Source of the DNA: Anaerolineaceae bacterium
Lineage (GTDB): Bacteria > Chloroflexota > Anaerolineae > Anaerolineales > Anaerolineaceae
Direction: 5' to 3'
Length of the DNA stretch: 64,000 nucleotides
Assembly: GCA_019429225.1 (NCBI GenBank)
Contig: JAHYJK010000001.1
Span: 1 to 64,000, forward strand
Shown here: positions 48,092 to 57,533 of the stretch, piece by piece
How the letters are laid out: each line of letters begins with the position of its first letter
How positions within the stretch are numbered: the stretch's first letter is position 1
Program-made: the position numbers and the translations under genes
Notes under the pieces: model-generated
The model's input: the letters and a program-made list of their open reading frames with translations, nothing else
The model's database searches: none
What the model was told of the DNA's origin: nothing

Positions 48092-49158
48092 TGAAGCGAT
48101 TTTTACAAATAGATCTGCAATTCTTAAAAGATGAAATTAAAACCGAAGCGAAAAGCCTCGGTTTTTCTCGTATTGGATTCACAAACCCTGATGGTCCACT
48201 TCATTTTGACACATTTTTTGATTGGATTAATAACGGTTATGCGGCTGAGATGGAATATTTGACCCGACCAGATACCATCGCCAAGAGAAAAGATCCAAAA
48301 CTTATTTTACCTGCTTGTAAATCAATAATTGTTGTCGCAATGCCTTATACACCTTCAGGTTTTGAAAAACGTGATAATAAATTTCCAAAAATTGCCAATT
48401 ATGCCATTGGAGACGATTACCATATTATTATTCCAAAACTATTGGATAAACTTATTAAATTCATCGTTTCAAAAGTCAATCCGGTAGAGGTAGAATATAG
48501 AGTTTACACAGATACTGGTCCAATTCTAGAGAAAGAATTAGCCCAAAAAGCTGGTTTAGGTTGGATTGGAAAGAATACATGCCTGATCATTCCTGGCAAA
48601 GGATCATTTTTTTTTCTTGCAGAGATTCTTATTAATCTTCCTTTTGACCCTGATATTAAATTTGAGAAAGATTTTTGTGGAAATTGCACCCGATGCATAG
48701 ATAGTTGCCCAACAAATTGCATTCTACAAAATCGAACGATTGACGCCAATCGATGCATATCCTATTTAACAATTGAAAACCGGGGTTCGATACCTGAAGA
48801 ATTACGAAAAAAAATAAATGGTTGGATTTTTGGGTGTGATATATGCCAACAGGTCTGTCCATGGAACATCAAGTTTTCAAAGGAACCTGACCCAAATTTT
48901 TTTCAAACAAGTGAAAGCATAAAAAAATTTGATATCGTTTCTGATTTAAAAATAGATAAATCGGAATTCAAAAATAAATATTTAAAGTCACCCATTTATC
49001 GGGCAAAATTTGTGGGGTATAAACGGAATTTATTGGTGGCAGCTGGAAATAATTTCCATCCTAAATTGGTTGAACCTATTTATAATATTTTGAATAATGA
49101 TGAAAATCCTGAACTTCAGGAATTGGCTGCCTGGGTATTGAAAAATAAATATGAATGA
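48091..49158 (+). CDS. queG: Epoxyqueuosine reductase QueG
   Basis: 355 residues. The last step of queuosine synthesis in tRNA: reduces epoxyqueuosine using cobalamin and two 4Fe-4S clusters. DTGPILEKELAQKAGLGWIGKNT is the family hallmark; the clusters are CGNCTRCIDSCP and GCDICQQVCPWN. A C-terminal HEAT-like helical end is short. It starts on the last base of the lipoprotein stop (TAATG) and has a hairpin terminator downstream. Confidence 0.95.
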   Translation: MKRFLQIDLQFLKDEIKTEAKSLGFSRIGFTNPDGPLHFDTFFDWINNGYAAEMEYLTRPDTIAKRKDPKLILPACKSIIVVAMPYTPSGFEKRDNKFPKIANYAIGDDYHIIIPKLLDKLIKFIVSKVNPVEVEYRVYTDTGPILEKELAQKAGLGWIGKNTCLIIPGKGSFFFLAEILINLPFDPDIKFEKDFCGNCTRCIDSCPTNCILQNRTIDANRCISYLTIENRGSIPEELRKKINGWIFGCDICQQVCPWNIKFSKEPDPNFFQTSESIKKFDIVSDLKIDKSEFKNKYLKSPIYRAKFVGYKRNLLVAAGNNFHPKLVEPIYNILNNDENPELQELAAWVLKNKYE

Positions 49159-49210
49159 TCAATCTCATTAATTTCATAGGATTTATTTGATAATTCCTAA
49201 CTTAAATAAT

Positions 49211-49240
49211 AAAAGCCCTTCGATCAACGTTAGGGCTTTT
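49211..49240. terminator. Bidirectional terminator between queG and the LysM gene
   Basis: AAAAGCCCT (49211-49219) pairs with AGGGCTTTT (49232-49240) around a 12-base loop. The symmetrical A and T ends suit both strands. Confidence 0.8.
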
Positions 49241-49253
49241 ATGGTCTTATAGG

Positions 49254-49943
49254 TTAAGGTGTTGGTGTAACTGTAGCTGGTAATGTCGGAACTGGTGTAA
49301 CCAAATTTACTCTAACTTCTAAAACCTGACCCGCGAAAATTTGATTGGAATTTGTCAATTCGTTTAATTCCATTATATCTTCGACGGTGCTCAGGAATTT
49401 TTTAGCAATTAAATCCAGGGAATCACCAAATTGAACAACGTACGTTAATTTTGTTCCCCGGGGTAAATTAGTTGGCCATGGTGTCGCCGTAGGCAATGCC
49501 TGATCAGGCGCTGGAATAATTATCTTATCTCCAGGTTGGATTGGACAGGTACCAGCATCAAAATTATTGATAGCCAATAAAACCAGGAGATCTACATCGA
49601 ATGTTGCAGAAATGTCATAACAAGTGTCTCGATCAACAATCGTATATTCAATCGGTCCAGAACGCGTTGGGGTTATGGTCACGGTCGGTGTTTCAGTAGC
49701 CGTGGATGTCATTGTAAAAGTTGCTGTGGGAGGAACTTCTGTTGGGGTAAATGTCGCAGTGGAAGTTGGTGTTGAGGAGGCAAAAAGACTGATTTTTGGT
49801 GTTTCTGGTCCTACCAACCACATAACTAATAAAACGATTCCAACGATTACAAGGATTAATGCCAATCCCCAAATGATAAAGGGGAGCATTTGTTGTCTTT
49901 TCTTATAAGCAGCAATTAATTTTCTTGGATCATCTCTTTTCAT
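49254..49943 (-). CDS. Membrane-anchored protein with two LysM domains
   Basis: 229 residues. A basic N-terminus (about 1-18) and one membrane helix (about 19-45) are followed by a Thr/Pro-rich linker with repeated PT and TATxTPT stretches. Two LysM-like domains follow: one about 95-145 (YTIVDRDTCYDISATFDVD, IQPGDKIIIP) and one about 165-215 (YVVQFGDSLDLIAKKFLS, FAGQVLEVRV). LysM binds N-acetylglucosamine-containing polymers. A start from GTG or ATG other than 49943 is not supported. Confidence 0.9.
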   Translation of the reverse strand: MKRDDPRKLIAAYKKRQQMLPFIIWGLALILVIVGIVLLVMWLVGPETPKISLFASSTPTSTATFTPTEVPPTATFTMTSTATETPTVTITPTRSGPIEYTIVDRDTCYDISATFDVDLLVLLAINNFDAGTCPIQPGDKIIIPAPDQALPTATPWPTNLPRGTKLTYVVQFGDSLDLIAKKFLSTVEDIMELNELTNSNQIFAGQVLEVRVNLVTPVPTLPATVTPTP

Positions 49944-50021
49944 TTTTTAGTCCTAAATCTCACGAAATCCTAAATTATTGAATCATTGTATTCTGATTTC
50001 TTTATTTTTGCAATTACCACA

Positions 50022-50030
50022 TGTTATAAT
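50022..50030 (+). promoter_or_regulatory. Extended -10 promoter for the partner-switching operon
   Basis: TG followed by T then TATAAT (50025-50030), a perfect extended -10. The -35 is weak (TTATTT at 17 bases). It lies 58 bases before the STAS gene, which has a GGAGG site. Confidence 0.6.
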
Positions 50031-50088
50031 CAAAGGTACCCAAAAAATCAATCAATCTAAAATCCAAATCCAATCGGAGGCTTAAAAC

Positions 50089-50424
50089 ATGGAAATTTCT
50101 ATTGCGCAATATAAACGCTGTGATGTTGTAAAGGTTGAAGGCCGTATTGACAGCGCAAGTGCTCCCCAATTACATGAAGAATTCAATAAATTATTGGAAG
50201 ACAATCACTTTCATATCGCATTTAATATGACAGATGTTAGTTTTATTTCCAGTGCTGGTCTTCGCGTATTGATTTCAACACAAAAGAATTGTAAAAGATT
50301 TAATCGTGGTGAATTAGTGCTCTCAAATGTTCCTGAAAATATCAAAGCAGCATTGGACCTGGCTGGATTTACAGCGTTGTTTAAGATTTTTGACAGTGAA
50401 GTAGCTGCCGTAGGAAATTTTTAA
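50089..50424 (+). CDS. STAS-domain anti-sigma factor antagonist
   Basis: 111 residues forming a single STAS domain: VVKVEGRIDSASAPQLHEEF, then DVSFISSAGLRVLIS. The serine in ISSAGL is the expected phosphorylation site used by RsbW-type kinases. When unphosphorylated it binds the kinase and frees its target. It is the first gene of a three-gene module with the kinase and a phosphatase. A GGAGG site lies upstream. Confidence 0.93.
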   Translation: MEISIAQYKRCDVVKVEGRIDSASAPQLHEEFNKLLEDNHFHIAFNMTDVSFISSAGLRVLISTQKNCKRFNRGELVLSNVPENIKAALDLAGFTALFKIFDSEVAAVGNF

Positions 50425-50440
50425 TAAATATTTCATTACC

Positions 50441-50851
50441 ATGAAAACATTGACTTTTCCTGGTAGTTATTCCAGTCTGGTGAAGATTGGTGAATTTGTA
50501 ACCCAAGCAGCAAAATCTATTGGATTTGATGGGTTTGAGCTATATAAAATAGAAACCGCTGTTGATGAAGCATGTTCTAATATTATTGAACATGCATACG
50601 GGCAGGAAGATATTGGGGATATTGTAATATCTGTTGTCACGGATCTCGACAAAATTACGATTACATTAACTGATTTTGGAGAACCATTCGATCCCAAATA
50701 TGTTAAGCAACCTAATCTAGATGCAGATCTTCAAGATCGCGAGGACCATGGATTGGGCATTTACATGATGAAACAGTGGATGGATGTTGTGGTCTTTGAT
50801 ACTCTTAAAGATAAAAATGTCCTGACTTTGGTAAAGCATTTAAAGGATTGA
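50441..50851 (+). CDS. RsbW/SpoIIAB-like anti-sigma factor serine kinase
   Basis: 136 residues of the GHKL fold: AVDEACSNIIEHAYG (N-box), ITLTDFGEPFDP (G1), HGLGIYMMKQWMD (G2). It phosphorylates the STAS partner and holds a sigma factor or another target. No sigma factor is adjacent, so the target is elsewhere or is not a sigma factor. Its TGA overlaps the start region of the phosphatase gene. Confidence 0.93.
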   Translation: MKTLTFPGSYSSLVKIGEFVTQAAKSIGFDGFELYKIETAVDEACSNIIEHAYGQEDIGDIVISVVTDLDKITITLTDFGEPFDPKYVKQPNLDADLQDREDHGLGIYMMKQWMDVVVFDTLKDKNVLTLVKHLKD

Positions 50852-50853
50852 CT

Positions 50854-53800
50854 TTGTCCTCATCAAGCGAATTGCAAGCTATTCCAGAATGGAAACAATA
50901 TCTTCGATTTGGTGAACGTCTACTGGATCAACCATCTGTAGATAAACAGTGTGCATTTATTCAGGAAACAATAAAAGATTTATTGGGCGCAGAAGCTACT
51001 GTCTGGCTATCAGAGCCTTATTTCCCATTACCTGGCGATCAGAAAAAACCAATTCTTCCAGATGCACCTGTCTCTGAATTGGTAAGAAAAACTTTTACTC
51101 AACAATTAATTAATTTTGATCAGGGAATTAATATACCCTTTATTGGAAACAATAATTCTTCAAAACCTACTCACATTGCAATCCCATTAATCAGCCAGGA
51201 TAACATGTTAGGAATTCTCGAAGTCAAACGAGAAAATAGTCATTCATTTGATCAACTTGAAATAAATTTTCTGGAGGGTTTTTCTACTCACGCAGCAGTC
51301 TCTATGCAGATCATACGACAGGTTACACTGAAAAATTGGCGCATGGAGCAACTATCTCTTGTACGAAAAGTTTCAGAACAAATAGCCAATGTACATGATC
51401 TCAAATCTCTGTGTGAAAAAATTACAAGTTTGATACAAAAAACATTTGGTTATTATTTTGTAGCAATTTTTCTCTTAAATGGGAAAACAAGATCGTTAGA
51501 ATTAAAAGCTTCAACCAGTGCTTTAGAACCTGATTTGGCTTTACCACCTTCAATTATGAGTATTGGTGAAGGCATAATAGGTTATGTAGCCCGTAATGGA
51601 AAGGAACTCATAGCACCTGATGTGACAATTGAACCTTTGTATAAACCCTATGCAAATTTACCAAACACAAAAAGTGAAGCTACTTTTCCATTAAAAATAG
51701 ACAAGAAAACGCTTGGCGTTCTTGATATTCAAAGTAATCAATTGGATGCATTCAGTGAAAATGATGTAATTGTGTTAAGTGCTCTGGCAAATTCTATAGC
51801 CATCGCTGTTCAGGATGCAGAGTTATATGGCTCCCTATCCCAACGTGCAGAGCAAATCTCTATTATTTTTGAAGTAAGTCAGGCGATCAATTCCTTCCTG
51901 GATTTAGACGAATTACTGGAAAAAATCATCCAAATTATCATTAAACGGTTTGGGTTTAAGTACGTCCATATCTTCACAGTCCATGCAGGTAGAAGAAAAA
52001 TATTTTATCAAGCTGGATCATTACCAGAAAGTAAAGATTTAGTTGAAAAAGGATTTTCTTTTGATCTGGATGAAGATGGGATTATCTCCTGGGTAGCACA
52101 AAATGGAATTATTGCTATTTCCAATGACATCAGTCAAGATGAAAGATTTGGAAAACAAACTGTTCCAACTCATGACTACTATTCAGAATTAGTCGTGCCA
52201 TTAATCTATGGTGGAGAGATTCTTGGTGTTCTGGTTATTCAAAGTGAAATAAAAAATGCCATTGATGAGCATGATTTATTCATATTTGAGGCAATTGCTT
52301 CAACAATTTCATCAGCGCTCCGAAATGCTTTCCTTTTCCGCTCAGAACAATGGCGACATCAGGTTGCAGAATCATTCAGATCCGTTATTAGTATGATTTC
52401 TGCGAATACTGCACTGGACACTTTGTTGTGTAATATTCTTGAAAAGTTAAATCAGAATTTGCCATGTGATGCCTCCGCCGTCTGGCTTCTTGATAATCGA
52501 TATGATCATCTTGATGAATTAAACCCAAAAACACTCTCACTTGCCGCTACCTGGAATATTTCGAAAGAAAAATTAATAACTGCTTTGTCAAAAGAACCTG
52601 GAACCTGGGAATTAATGGAAATTGCATTAAAAGATACCGAACCAACCATCCGATCCGAAGAACATCCATATGGTCCCTTAGGTATCGCCCTCGATTTTCC
52701 TTCTGATTATTCTTCCATTGCTGCACCTTTACGAATTGGCGACCAGATTCTGGGTCTATTAACATTAGCGCATAATACGTCCAGAAGATATGGCGATGAA
52801 GCCAAAATCATAAGTATAACTTTCGCAAATTATGCTGCTGTAGCCATAAATAACGCCAGATTGTATACCGATGCTCAGGAACAAGCCTGGATGTCGACAG
52901 TGATGTTGCAGGTATCTCAAACCTGTCAAAATAGTGAGACAACCGAAGATTTGCTGGAATCTATGGTTCGTCTAACACCTTTACTGGTTGGGGTCAAAAA
53001 GTGTGCTTTTTATTTATGGAACCCTTATGAGAATTATTTCTTTCTCAAATCTGAGTATGGTTTTAGCTCACCTCCTAACCCGGTATGGAACAAAGATGTG
53101 CCGGCAGCTTTTCAAGTACTGAATTCATATAACCCGATATATATTCAAGATTTAACAGAGGAATTGCACTTCGAGAATAATGATGAATCTTTACAAAACA
53201 GTACGATCATGTTGCTTCCATTACGTGCTCGCGGGGACCTATTAGGTTCATTCCTCGTTTTTCATGAAAATAAAAATCCTACATTGGAGAATAACCTATC
53301 CAATGACACACTTTCAATCCTTCAAGGAATTGTCCAACAGACGGCTGTTTCGCTTGATAATATGCGCTTGATTGAAGCCAGGCAAGAGGAAGCATATATC
53401 ACCGCAGTTCTGCTACAGGTTGCCCAGGCTGTTGTTACCCAACCGAATCTATCAGATACATTTGACACGATCGTTAATCTGCTACCCATTCTGATTGGTG
53501 TGAATGCCTGCATCATCTATATGCCGGATGACGACGATGATCAAAGTTTCAAAGCAGTTGGTGTCTATTCAGATAACGATGAGCACACTTCCATTTTTAC
53601 CTCTCAAGAATTCTGTGAAAAAAATCCCCTGCTTAATTTTGTCTCAAAATTCAACCAGATTGCCTATACATTCATCACAAATGAAGAATTCGAAACGGAA
53701 TGCATTAAGAATTTAAAACCATTACCTTACATTCAAGAAATGAAAATTGATGTCCCTGACCACATGTTAATTGCCTTTCCGATCAATCTCAAGGGGGAAT

Positions 53801-54681
53801 TATTAGGGATTTTATTAACAAAAGAAGATAATCTATCAGCCCAATATTTTGAGAAAAGGGTTGAACTATTAAATGGGGTATCCCAGGAAATTTCATTAGC
53901 AATTCAAAATTATTTCCTACAAAAAGATATCGTAAAAAGAGAAAAACTCGAGCAGGAAATACAACTGGCACGACAAATTCAAAAAACCTTCCTGCCTGAT
54001 TCTTTGCCTGTTCTTCCTGGATGGCAAATTCAAACACGATGGGAAACTGCTTTACAGGTTGGCGGAGATTTTTACGATATTATTTTCCTTCCAAACCATC
54101 GCGTTGGTTTGGTAATCGCCGATGTAGCCGATAAAGGTTTGGCTGCATCCTTATACATGACAGTTTCAAGAACTCTCATCCGCGCCTTTGGTCAGACGAT
54201 TGCTGATCCGGGTGGAGTACTCAACGCCGTGAATAATTTACTGGTAGGTGATACCCCCAGTGGTATGTTTGTGACAGCAGTATTTGCAATCCTGGATTTA
54301 AAAACAGGAAAATTGATCTTTGCTAATGCTGGCCATAACCGGCCAATTGTAATTCGATCTCACAAATCATTAACCGAAGAATTACCACAAGGCGACATGG
54401 CACTCGGTGTCATGGAAGATGTGCAATATAGGAACATGGAATTTTCAATTGAACCTGGAGATTTAATTTTATTCTATACGGATGGACTCACAGAAACTTT
54501 TTCGATGGATGATGAGCAGTATGGAGTAATGCGGTCAATTGAATTCTTAAAACAAAACCATCATCTCAACATTAATGAAATACTGGATAAACTTGACCTT
54601 GAATTGCATGATTTTCGGGAAGGTCAACCACCCAGTGACGATTTAACGATGATCGGACTAAAAAGAGAAGAGATGCCTTAA
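50854..54681 (+). CDS. SpoIIE-type phosphatase with six GAF domains
   Basis: 1275 residues. About six GAF modules fill residues 15-1035, each starting with a helix such as QITEFLxxDxLLxxI and ending with AIAVQDAELY-type sequence. A coiled-coil linker (LEQEIQLARQIQKTFLP) leads to a PP2C/SpoIIE domain (about 1060-1272) with GGDFYDI, ADVADKGLAASLYM, NAGHNRP, FYTDGLTETF and SDDLTMIGL; the metal-binding acids are present. It dephosphorylates the STAS protein on a signal. TTG at 50854 is chosen because AAAGGA (50842-50847) sits six bases before it; TTG at 50848 is the alternative. Confidence 0.92.
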   Translation: MSSSSELQAIPEWKQYLRFGERLLDQPSVDKQCAFIQETIKDLLGAEATVWLSEPYFPLPGDQKKPILPDAPVSELVRKTFTQQLINFDQGINIPFIGNNNSSKPTHIAIPLISQDNMLGILEVKRENSHSFDQLEINFLEGFSTHAAVSMQIIRQVTLKNWRMEQLSLVRKVSEQIANVHDLKSLCEKITSLIQKTFGYYFVAIFLLNGKTRSLELKASTSALEPDLALPPSIMSIGEGIIGYVARNGKELIAPDVTIEPLYKPYANLPNTKSEATFPLKIDKKTLGVLDIQSNQLDAFSENDVIVLSALANSIAIAVQDAELYGSLSQRAEQISIIFEVSQAINSFLDLDELLEKIIQIIIKRFGFKYVHIFTVHAGRRKIFYQAGSLPESKDLVEKGFSFDLDEDGIISWVAQNGIIAISNDISQDERFGKQTVPTHDYYSELVVPLIYGGEILGVLVIQSEIKNAIDEHDLFIFEAIASTISSALRNAFLFRSEQWRHQVAESFRSVISMISANTALDTLLCNILEKLNQNLPCDASAVWLLDNRYDHLDELNPKTLSLAATWNISKEKLITALSKEPGTWELMEIALKDTEPTIRSEEHPYGPLGIALDFPSDYSSIAAPLRIGDQILGLLTLAHNTSRRYGDEAKIISITFANYAAVAINNARLYTDAQEQAWMSTVMLQVSQTCQNSETTEDLLESMVRLTPLLVGVKKCAFYLWNPYENYFFLKSEYGFSSPPNPVWNKDVPAAFQVLNSYNPIYIQDLTEELHFENNDESLQNSTIMLLPLRARGDLLGSFLVFHENKNPTLENNLSNDTLSILQGIVQQTAVSLDNMRLIEARQEEAYITAVLLQVAQAVVTQPNLSDTFDTIVNLLPILIGVNACIIYMPDDDDDQSFKAVGVYSDNDEHTSIFTSQEFCEKNPLLNFVSKFNQIAYTFITNEEFETECIKNLKPLPYIQEMKIDVPDHMLIAFPINLKGELLGILLTKEDNLSAQYFEKRVELLNGVSQEISLAIQNYFLQKDIVKREKLEQEIQLARQIQKTFLPDSLPVLPGWQIQTRWETALQVGGDFYDIIFLPNHRVGLVIADVADKGLAASLYMTVSRTLIRAFGQTIADPGGVLNAVNNLLVGDTPSGMFVTAVFAILDLKTGKLIFANAGHNRPIVIRSHKSLTEELPQGDMALGVMEDVQYRNMEFSIEPGDLILFYTDGLTETFSMDDEQYGVMRSIEFLKQNHHLNINEILDKLDLELHDFREGQPPSDDLTMIGLKREEMP

Positions 54682-55061
54682 TTTTGGTCTGAGAAAAATA
54701 ATTCGTACCAGATTTTCCAGTTAGGCAATGGCTTGGTCTCAACAGTAGGTTGCAAAACAGGTGTTGGTGTCAATTCAGAAGAAGATAATGGAACAATTAA
54801 TACCTCGCCAGGTTTTACCATATACCCCTTTTCTCTGGCATATTCCTCCACTGCAACTTCAGATGTAGCATATCCAATCTGTGTCTCTATATGGCTGTTG
54901 GTGATGCGTAAAGAAACAACTTCGGTCTGCATTAAATTGTTCTGATCACTTAACTTGGATAATTCATTGTACCTGGCACTCAATCCCATTAATAAAAAGA
55001 AAATGACCACCAGCGCAATATATATCGAAAATTTCCGAAAATCAATTTGCAGATTTTTCAC
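54678..55061 (-). CDS. FtsB/DivIC-like septum formation initiator family protein
   Basis: 127 residues. A short basic start, one membrane helix (about 12-30), then a coiled coil (SKLSDQNNLMQTEVVSLRITNSHIETQI) and the region YAREKGYMVKPGEVLIVPL typical of FtsB/DivIC proteins. A Pro-rich tail follows. It probably bridges the divisome. The GTG start has weak ribosome binding. The stop overlaps the phosphatase stop on the other strand in the palindrome TTAA. Confidence 0.85.
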   Translation of the reverse strand: MKNLQIDFRKFSIYIALVVIFFLLMGLSARYNELSKLSDQNNLMQTEVVSLRITNSHIETQIGYATSEVAVEEYAREKGYMVKPGEVLIVPLSSSELTPTPVLQPTVETKPLPNWKIWYELFFSDQN

Positions 55062-55086
55062 CTTAACTCATTATGCCTCATTTATA

Positions 55087-55116
55087 ATTTTATCAAAGAT
55101 ACATATTCTATGCCAA
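55087..55116 (-). promoter_or_regulatory. Promoter for the FtsB-like gene
   Basis: Minus strand TTGGCA (55111-55116), an 18-base spacer, then TAAAAT (55087-55092), ending about 25 bases before the GTG. Confidence 0.55.
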
Positions 55117-55167
55117 GTTAAGCAATTATTTAGAAATTAATATCAATGAGTACTTAAACAAAAAAAG

Positions 55168-55251
<84 letters not shown>

Positions 55252-55269
55252 TCTTTATGAACGCTTTGA

Positions 55270-55297
55270 ATTTTATCGGAATAATGATTTTTGTCAA
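55270..55297 (-). promoter_or_regulatory. Promoter for tRNA-Leu
   Basis: Minus strand TTGACA (55292-55297), a 16-base spacer, then TAAAAT (55270-55275). The expected mRNA start is about 10 bases before the tRNA. Confidence 0.75.
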
Positions 55298-55510
55298 CCT
55301 TTTATTAAGAACCATGCTTCTCATCGAAAGTATAATAATTAGAATTGCTGAACCATTATCCTATTTCAAAAACTTAAAGACGATTTTCAAGAATTTCAAA
55401 TAGAAAAAGGAACCAATTAGCACTATACAACGTCTTAGAAAAGTGAATTTAATTTTAGATATACTTAGATTAGAGTTTACAATAATATAGGTTTGAGTTC
55501 TAAAAAACAA
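55298..55510. other. Intergenic stretch between tRNA-Leu and the LCP gene
   Basis: AT-rich, about 210 bases. Apart from a TACAAT (55478-55483) that could be the -10 of the LCP gene, I see no open frame, hairpin or repeat worth naming here. Confidence 0.4.
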
Positions 55511-56536
55511 ATGATTATGAAAAAAAGCGCAATTATTATATTCAGCCTAATGATTATTCTGACTGCCTGTAATTTACCAGGTTTAGGCAATTATGTAACC
55601 TTGCCATCAGGTTCTAAAGTGAAATGGGTGAAACTCGATCCAAATGGATCACCTACGGCAACTCCTTTTTTACCTATCATGGAAGAAGTGGTTACCCCAA
55701 ATCCTGAAACTGACAAAACTGAAGGTGAAATAGCTGTTCCAACTGAGTACAAACCGCAAAGGCCAGAAGGACAGGTAAACATTTTAGTTTTAGGTTCTGA
55801 CTATCGTCCGGAATCAGGATATCGAACAGATGTGTTCATGTTGCTCTCAATATATCCAAAAGAAGGTACTGCTTCCATTCTCTCATTTCCACGTGATCTA
55901 TACGTCTATCTTCCCGGTATCGGAAATCAAAGAATCAACGTAGCACAACCTTTTGGCGGTTTTGCATTAAGTAAGGCGACGCTGGAAGAAAATTTTGGTG
56001 TTACAGCAGATCACTACATCATGACTAATTTCCAGGGTTTCAAAGGAATTATTAACAGTCTCGGTGGAATTACTGTAAATGTAGGATCATATCTTTCGGA
56101 TCATTGTGAATTACCACAGGGGGATGCCTCAAAGAATTGCACTGTTTACGCCGGTCCAAACTATATGAATGGTGATACTGCACTCTGGTATGTACGATCA
56201 CGTTACACGTCCAGTGATTTTGACCGGACGAGACGTGCACAAGAAGTAATGTTTGCAATTTTTGAAAAATTAATGTCTCTGGATGCCCTTTCTCGAGTAC
56301 CGGAGTTATACAATTTATATCTGAGTTCTGTGGAAACAGATCTGGGATTAACAGACATCGTTCCACTTATGCCTGTCACCAGTCAAATTCTTTCAGATCC
56401 ATCCAGATTACGCCGTTATGCGATTGGTGAGGAACATGTCTCACATTATGTACTTCCCAATTCTGGTGCGAATGTTTTAATACCAAACTATGAATTGATC
56501 GAACAGATTATAATCGACTCAGCTTTTACACCCTGA
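55511..56536 (+). CDS. LytR-CpsA-Psr (LCP) family lipoprotein
   Basis: 341 residues from the ATG at 55511; a TTG at 55493 and an ATG at 55517 are also possible, as no ribosome site decides. A lipoprotein signal ends at the lipobox LTAC. The LCP domain (about 90-270) has ILVLGSDYRP, YRTDVFMLLSIYPKEG, SFPRDLYVYLPG, RINVAQPFGG and GGITVNV, with the Arg/Asp residues that hold the pyrophosphate lipid. LCP enzymes join lipid-linked glycans to the cell wall or envelope. Here it is a lipoprotein, where many relatives have a membrane helix. Confidence 0.9.
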   Translation: MIMKKSAIIIFSLMIILTACNLPGLGNYVTLPSGSKVKWVKLDPNGSPTATPFLPIMEEVVTPNPETDKTEGEIAVPTEYKPQRPEGQVNILVLGSDYRPESGYRTDVFMLLSIYPKEGTASILSFPRDLYVYLPGIGNQRINVAQPFGGFALSKATLEENFGVTADHYIMTNFQGFKGIINSLGGITVNVGSYLSDHCELPQGDASKNCTVYAGPNYMNGDTALWYVRSRYTSSDFDRTRRAQEVMFAIFEKLMSLDALSRVPELYNLYLSSVETDLGLTDIVPLMPVTSQILSDPSRLRRYAIGEEHVSHYVLPNSGANVLIPNYELIEQIIIDSAFTP

Positions 56537-56571
56537 TAGACAGAATTCAATTCTGAATTTTCCTGGATCAA

Positions 56572-56600
56572 TTGACAAAACCAACAAAAAAGTGTAAATT
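56572..56600 (+). promoter_or_regulatory. Promoter for the recombinase-like gene
   Basis: Perfect TTGACA (56572-56577), a 17-base spacer, then TAAATT (56595-56600) preceded by TG. It lies about 30 bases before the ATG at 56631. Confidence 0.6.
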
Positions 56601-56630
56601 CATAATATCTATACGAAATTTGAGGTGATT

Positions 56631-57533
56631 ATGAAAACACAATCTGATTTTGAATCACATATCCATTCATCTACCCCCCTTAACCCCGCTATTCAAGCCT
56701 GGGAAATTTTTCTGCAAGACCAGGATAAATCCCCTTTTACCGTAAAAGCTTTTATCAATGATTTGCAATTGTTAGCCAGCTTTATTCCTCCAGATAAAGC
56801 TATCGGATCAATAACAACCAATGATTTGAATCTTTTCCTTAAATGGCTGGAAAATGGTCGTGGAGTCCCCTGTAGCCCTAAAAGTCTGTCGCGAAGAATC
56901 ACATCTATTAAAGCTTTTTTCCGGTGGTTGCATAACAATGGCAGAATTTCCATCAATCCGGCAGAAAGAGTTGTTCAAAAATCCGTCATCAGTCCATTGC
57001 CAGAGGTATTAACACCGGCAGAAACTGAATTATTATTGGAAATTGCCAATCGTTTTCGCAATTCGACCAAACCTGATACCCGATATTTCACTTTACTCAA
57101 ATTATTATTTGAAACTGGCATAAAAAAAGGTGAATGTCTGATGCTTGGGTTAAATCATATTGATTTAAGTTCACCAAATGGACCATTCATCTTCGTTCGC
57201 TACAATAATCCAAACTATCGCTATAAAGAAAGAAAAATACCTGTCTCCCCAGAATGGGTAGCAGCTTATCAGGAATATTTATCACAATTTAATCCCAAAG
57301 ATCAGGTCTTTCCGTGGTCGCCCCGTCGTTTAGAATACATATTGGAAGATTTGAGTAATGAAGCAGGTTTAGAAAAACACCTATCGTTTGACATGTGTCG
57401 TTGGACCTGCGCTGTTAATGATTACAGCTCAGAGATGGAGAAGGACGCAATCCGCCAGAAGCTAGGGATATCTAAGATTCAGTGGAGAGAGATCGGGCAG
57501 AAATTAGAGCGGTTGTCCCAAAAGTATTCTTAA
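56631..57533 (+). CDS. Degenerate tyrosine recombinase-like protein
   Basis: 300 residues from the ATG at 56631 (GAGG 56622-56625, five-base spacer). The N-terminal SAM-like DNA-binding domain (about 15-105) and the catalytic-domain fold are clear, but key residues differ: the first catalytic Arg (TGxR) is Lys165 (TGIK), the HxxR histidine is Asp254 (DMCR, Arg257 kept), the LGH histidine is Ile280 (LGIS), and the Tyr position reads Gly289. Only the beta-strand Lys (YKERKIPV) and Arg257 remain. It is a full-length, intact frame, so probably a non-cutting DNA-binding protein, not debris. Confidence 0.82.
   Translation: MKTQSDFESHIHSSTPLNPAIQAWEIFLQDQDKSPFTVKAFINDLQLLASFIPPDKAIGSITTNDLNLFLKWLENGRGVPCSPKSLSRRITSIKAFFRWLHNNGRISINPAERVVQKSVISPLPEVLTPAETELLLEIANRFRNSTKPDTRYFTLLKLLFETGIKKGECLMLGLNHIDLSSPNGPFIFVRYNNPNYRYKERKIPVSPEWVAAYQEYLSQFNPKDQVFPWSPRRLEYILEDLSNEAGLEKHLSFDMCRWTCAVNDYSSEMEKDAIRQKLGISKIQWREIGQKLERLSQKYS

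Noticed and set aside
48780-48800. GGGGTTCGATACC-like stretch resembling a tRNA T-loop
   Set aside because: It lies inside queG in frame, with no acceptor or anticodon stem around it.
49624-49908. 94-codon plus-strand frame with Val/Gly repeats
   Set aside because: It is the reverse complement of the Thr/Pro-rich linker in the LysM protein.
56631-57533. Mobile element or prophage boundary marked by an integrase
   Set aside because: The catalytic residues are missing, no att-like repeats or phage genes are nearby, and the neighbours are housekeeping genes.
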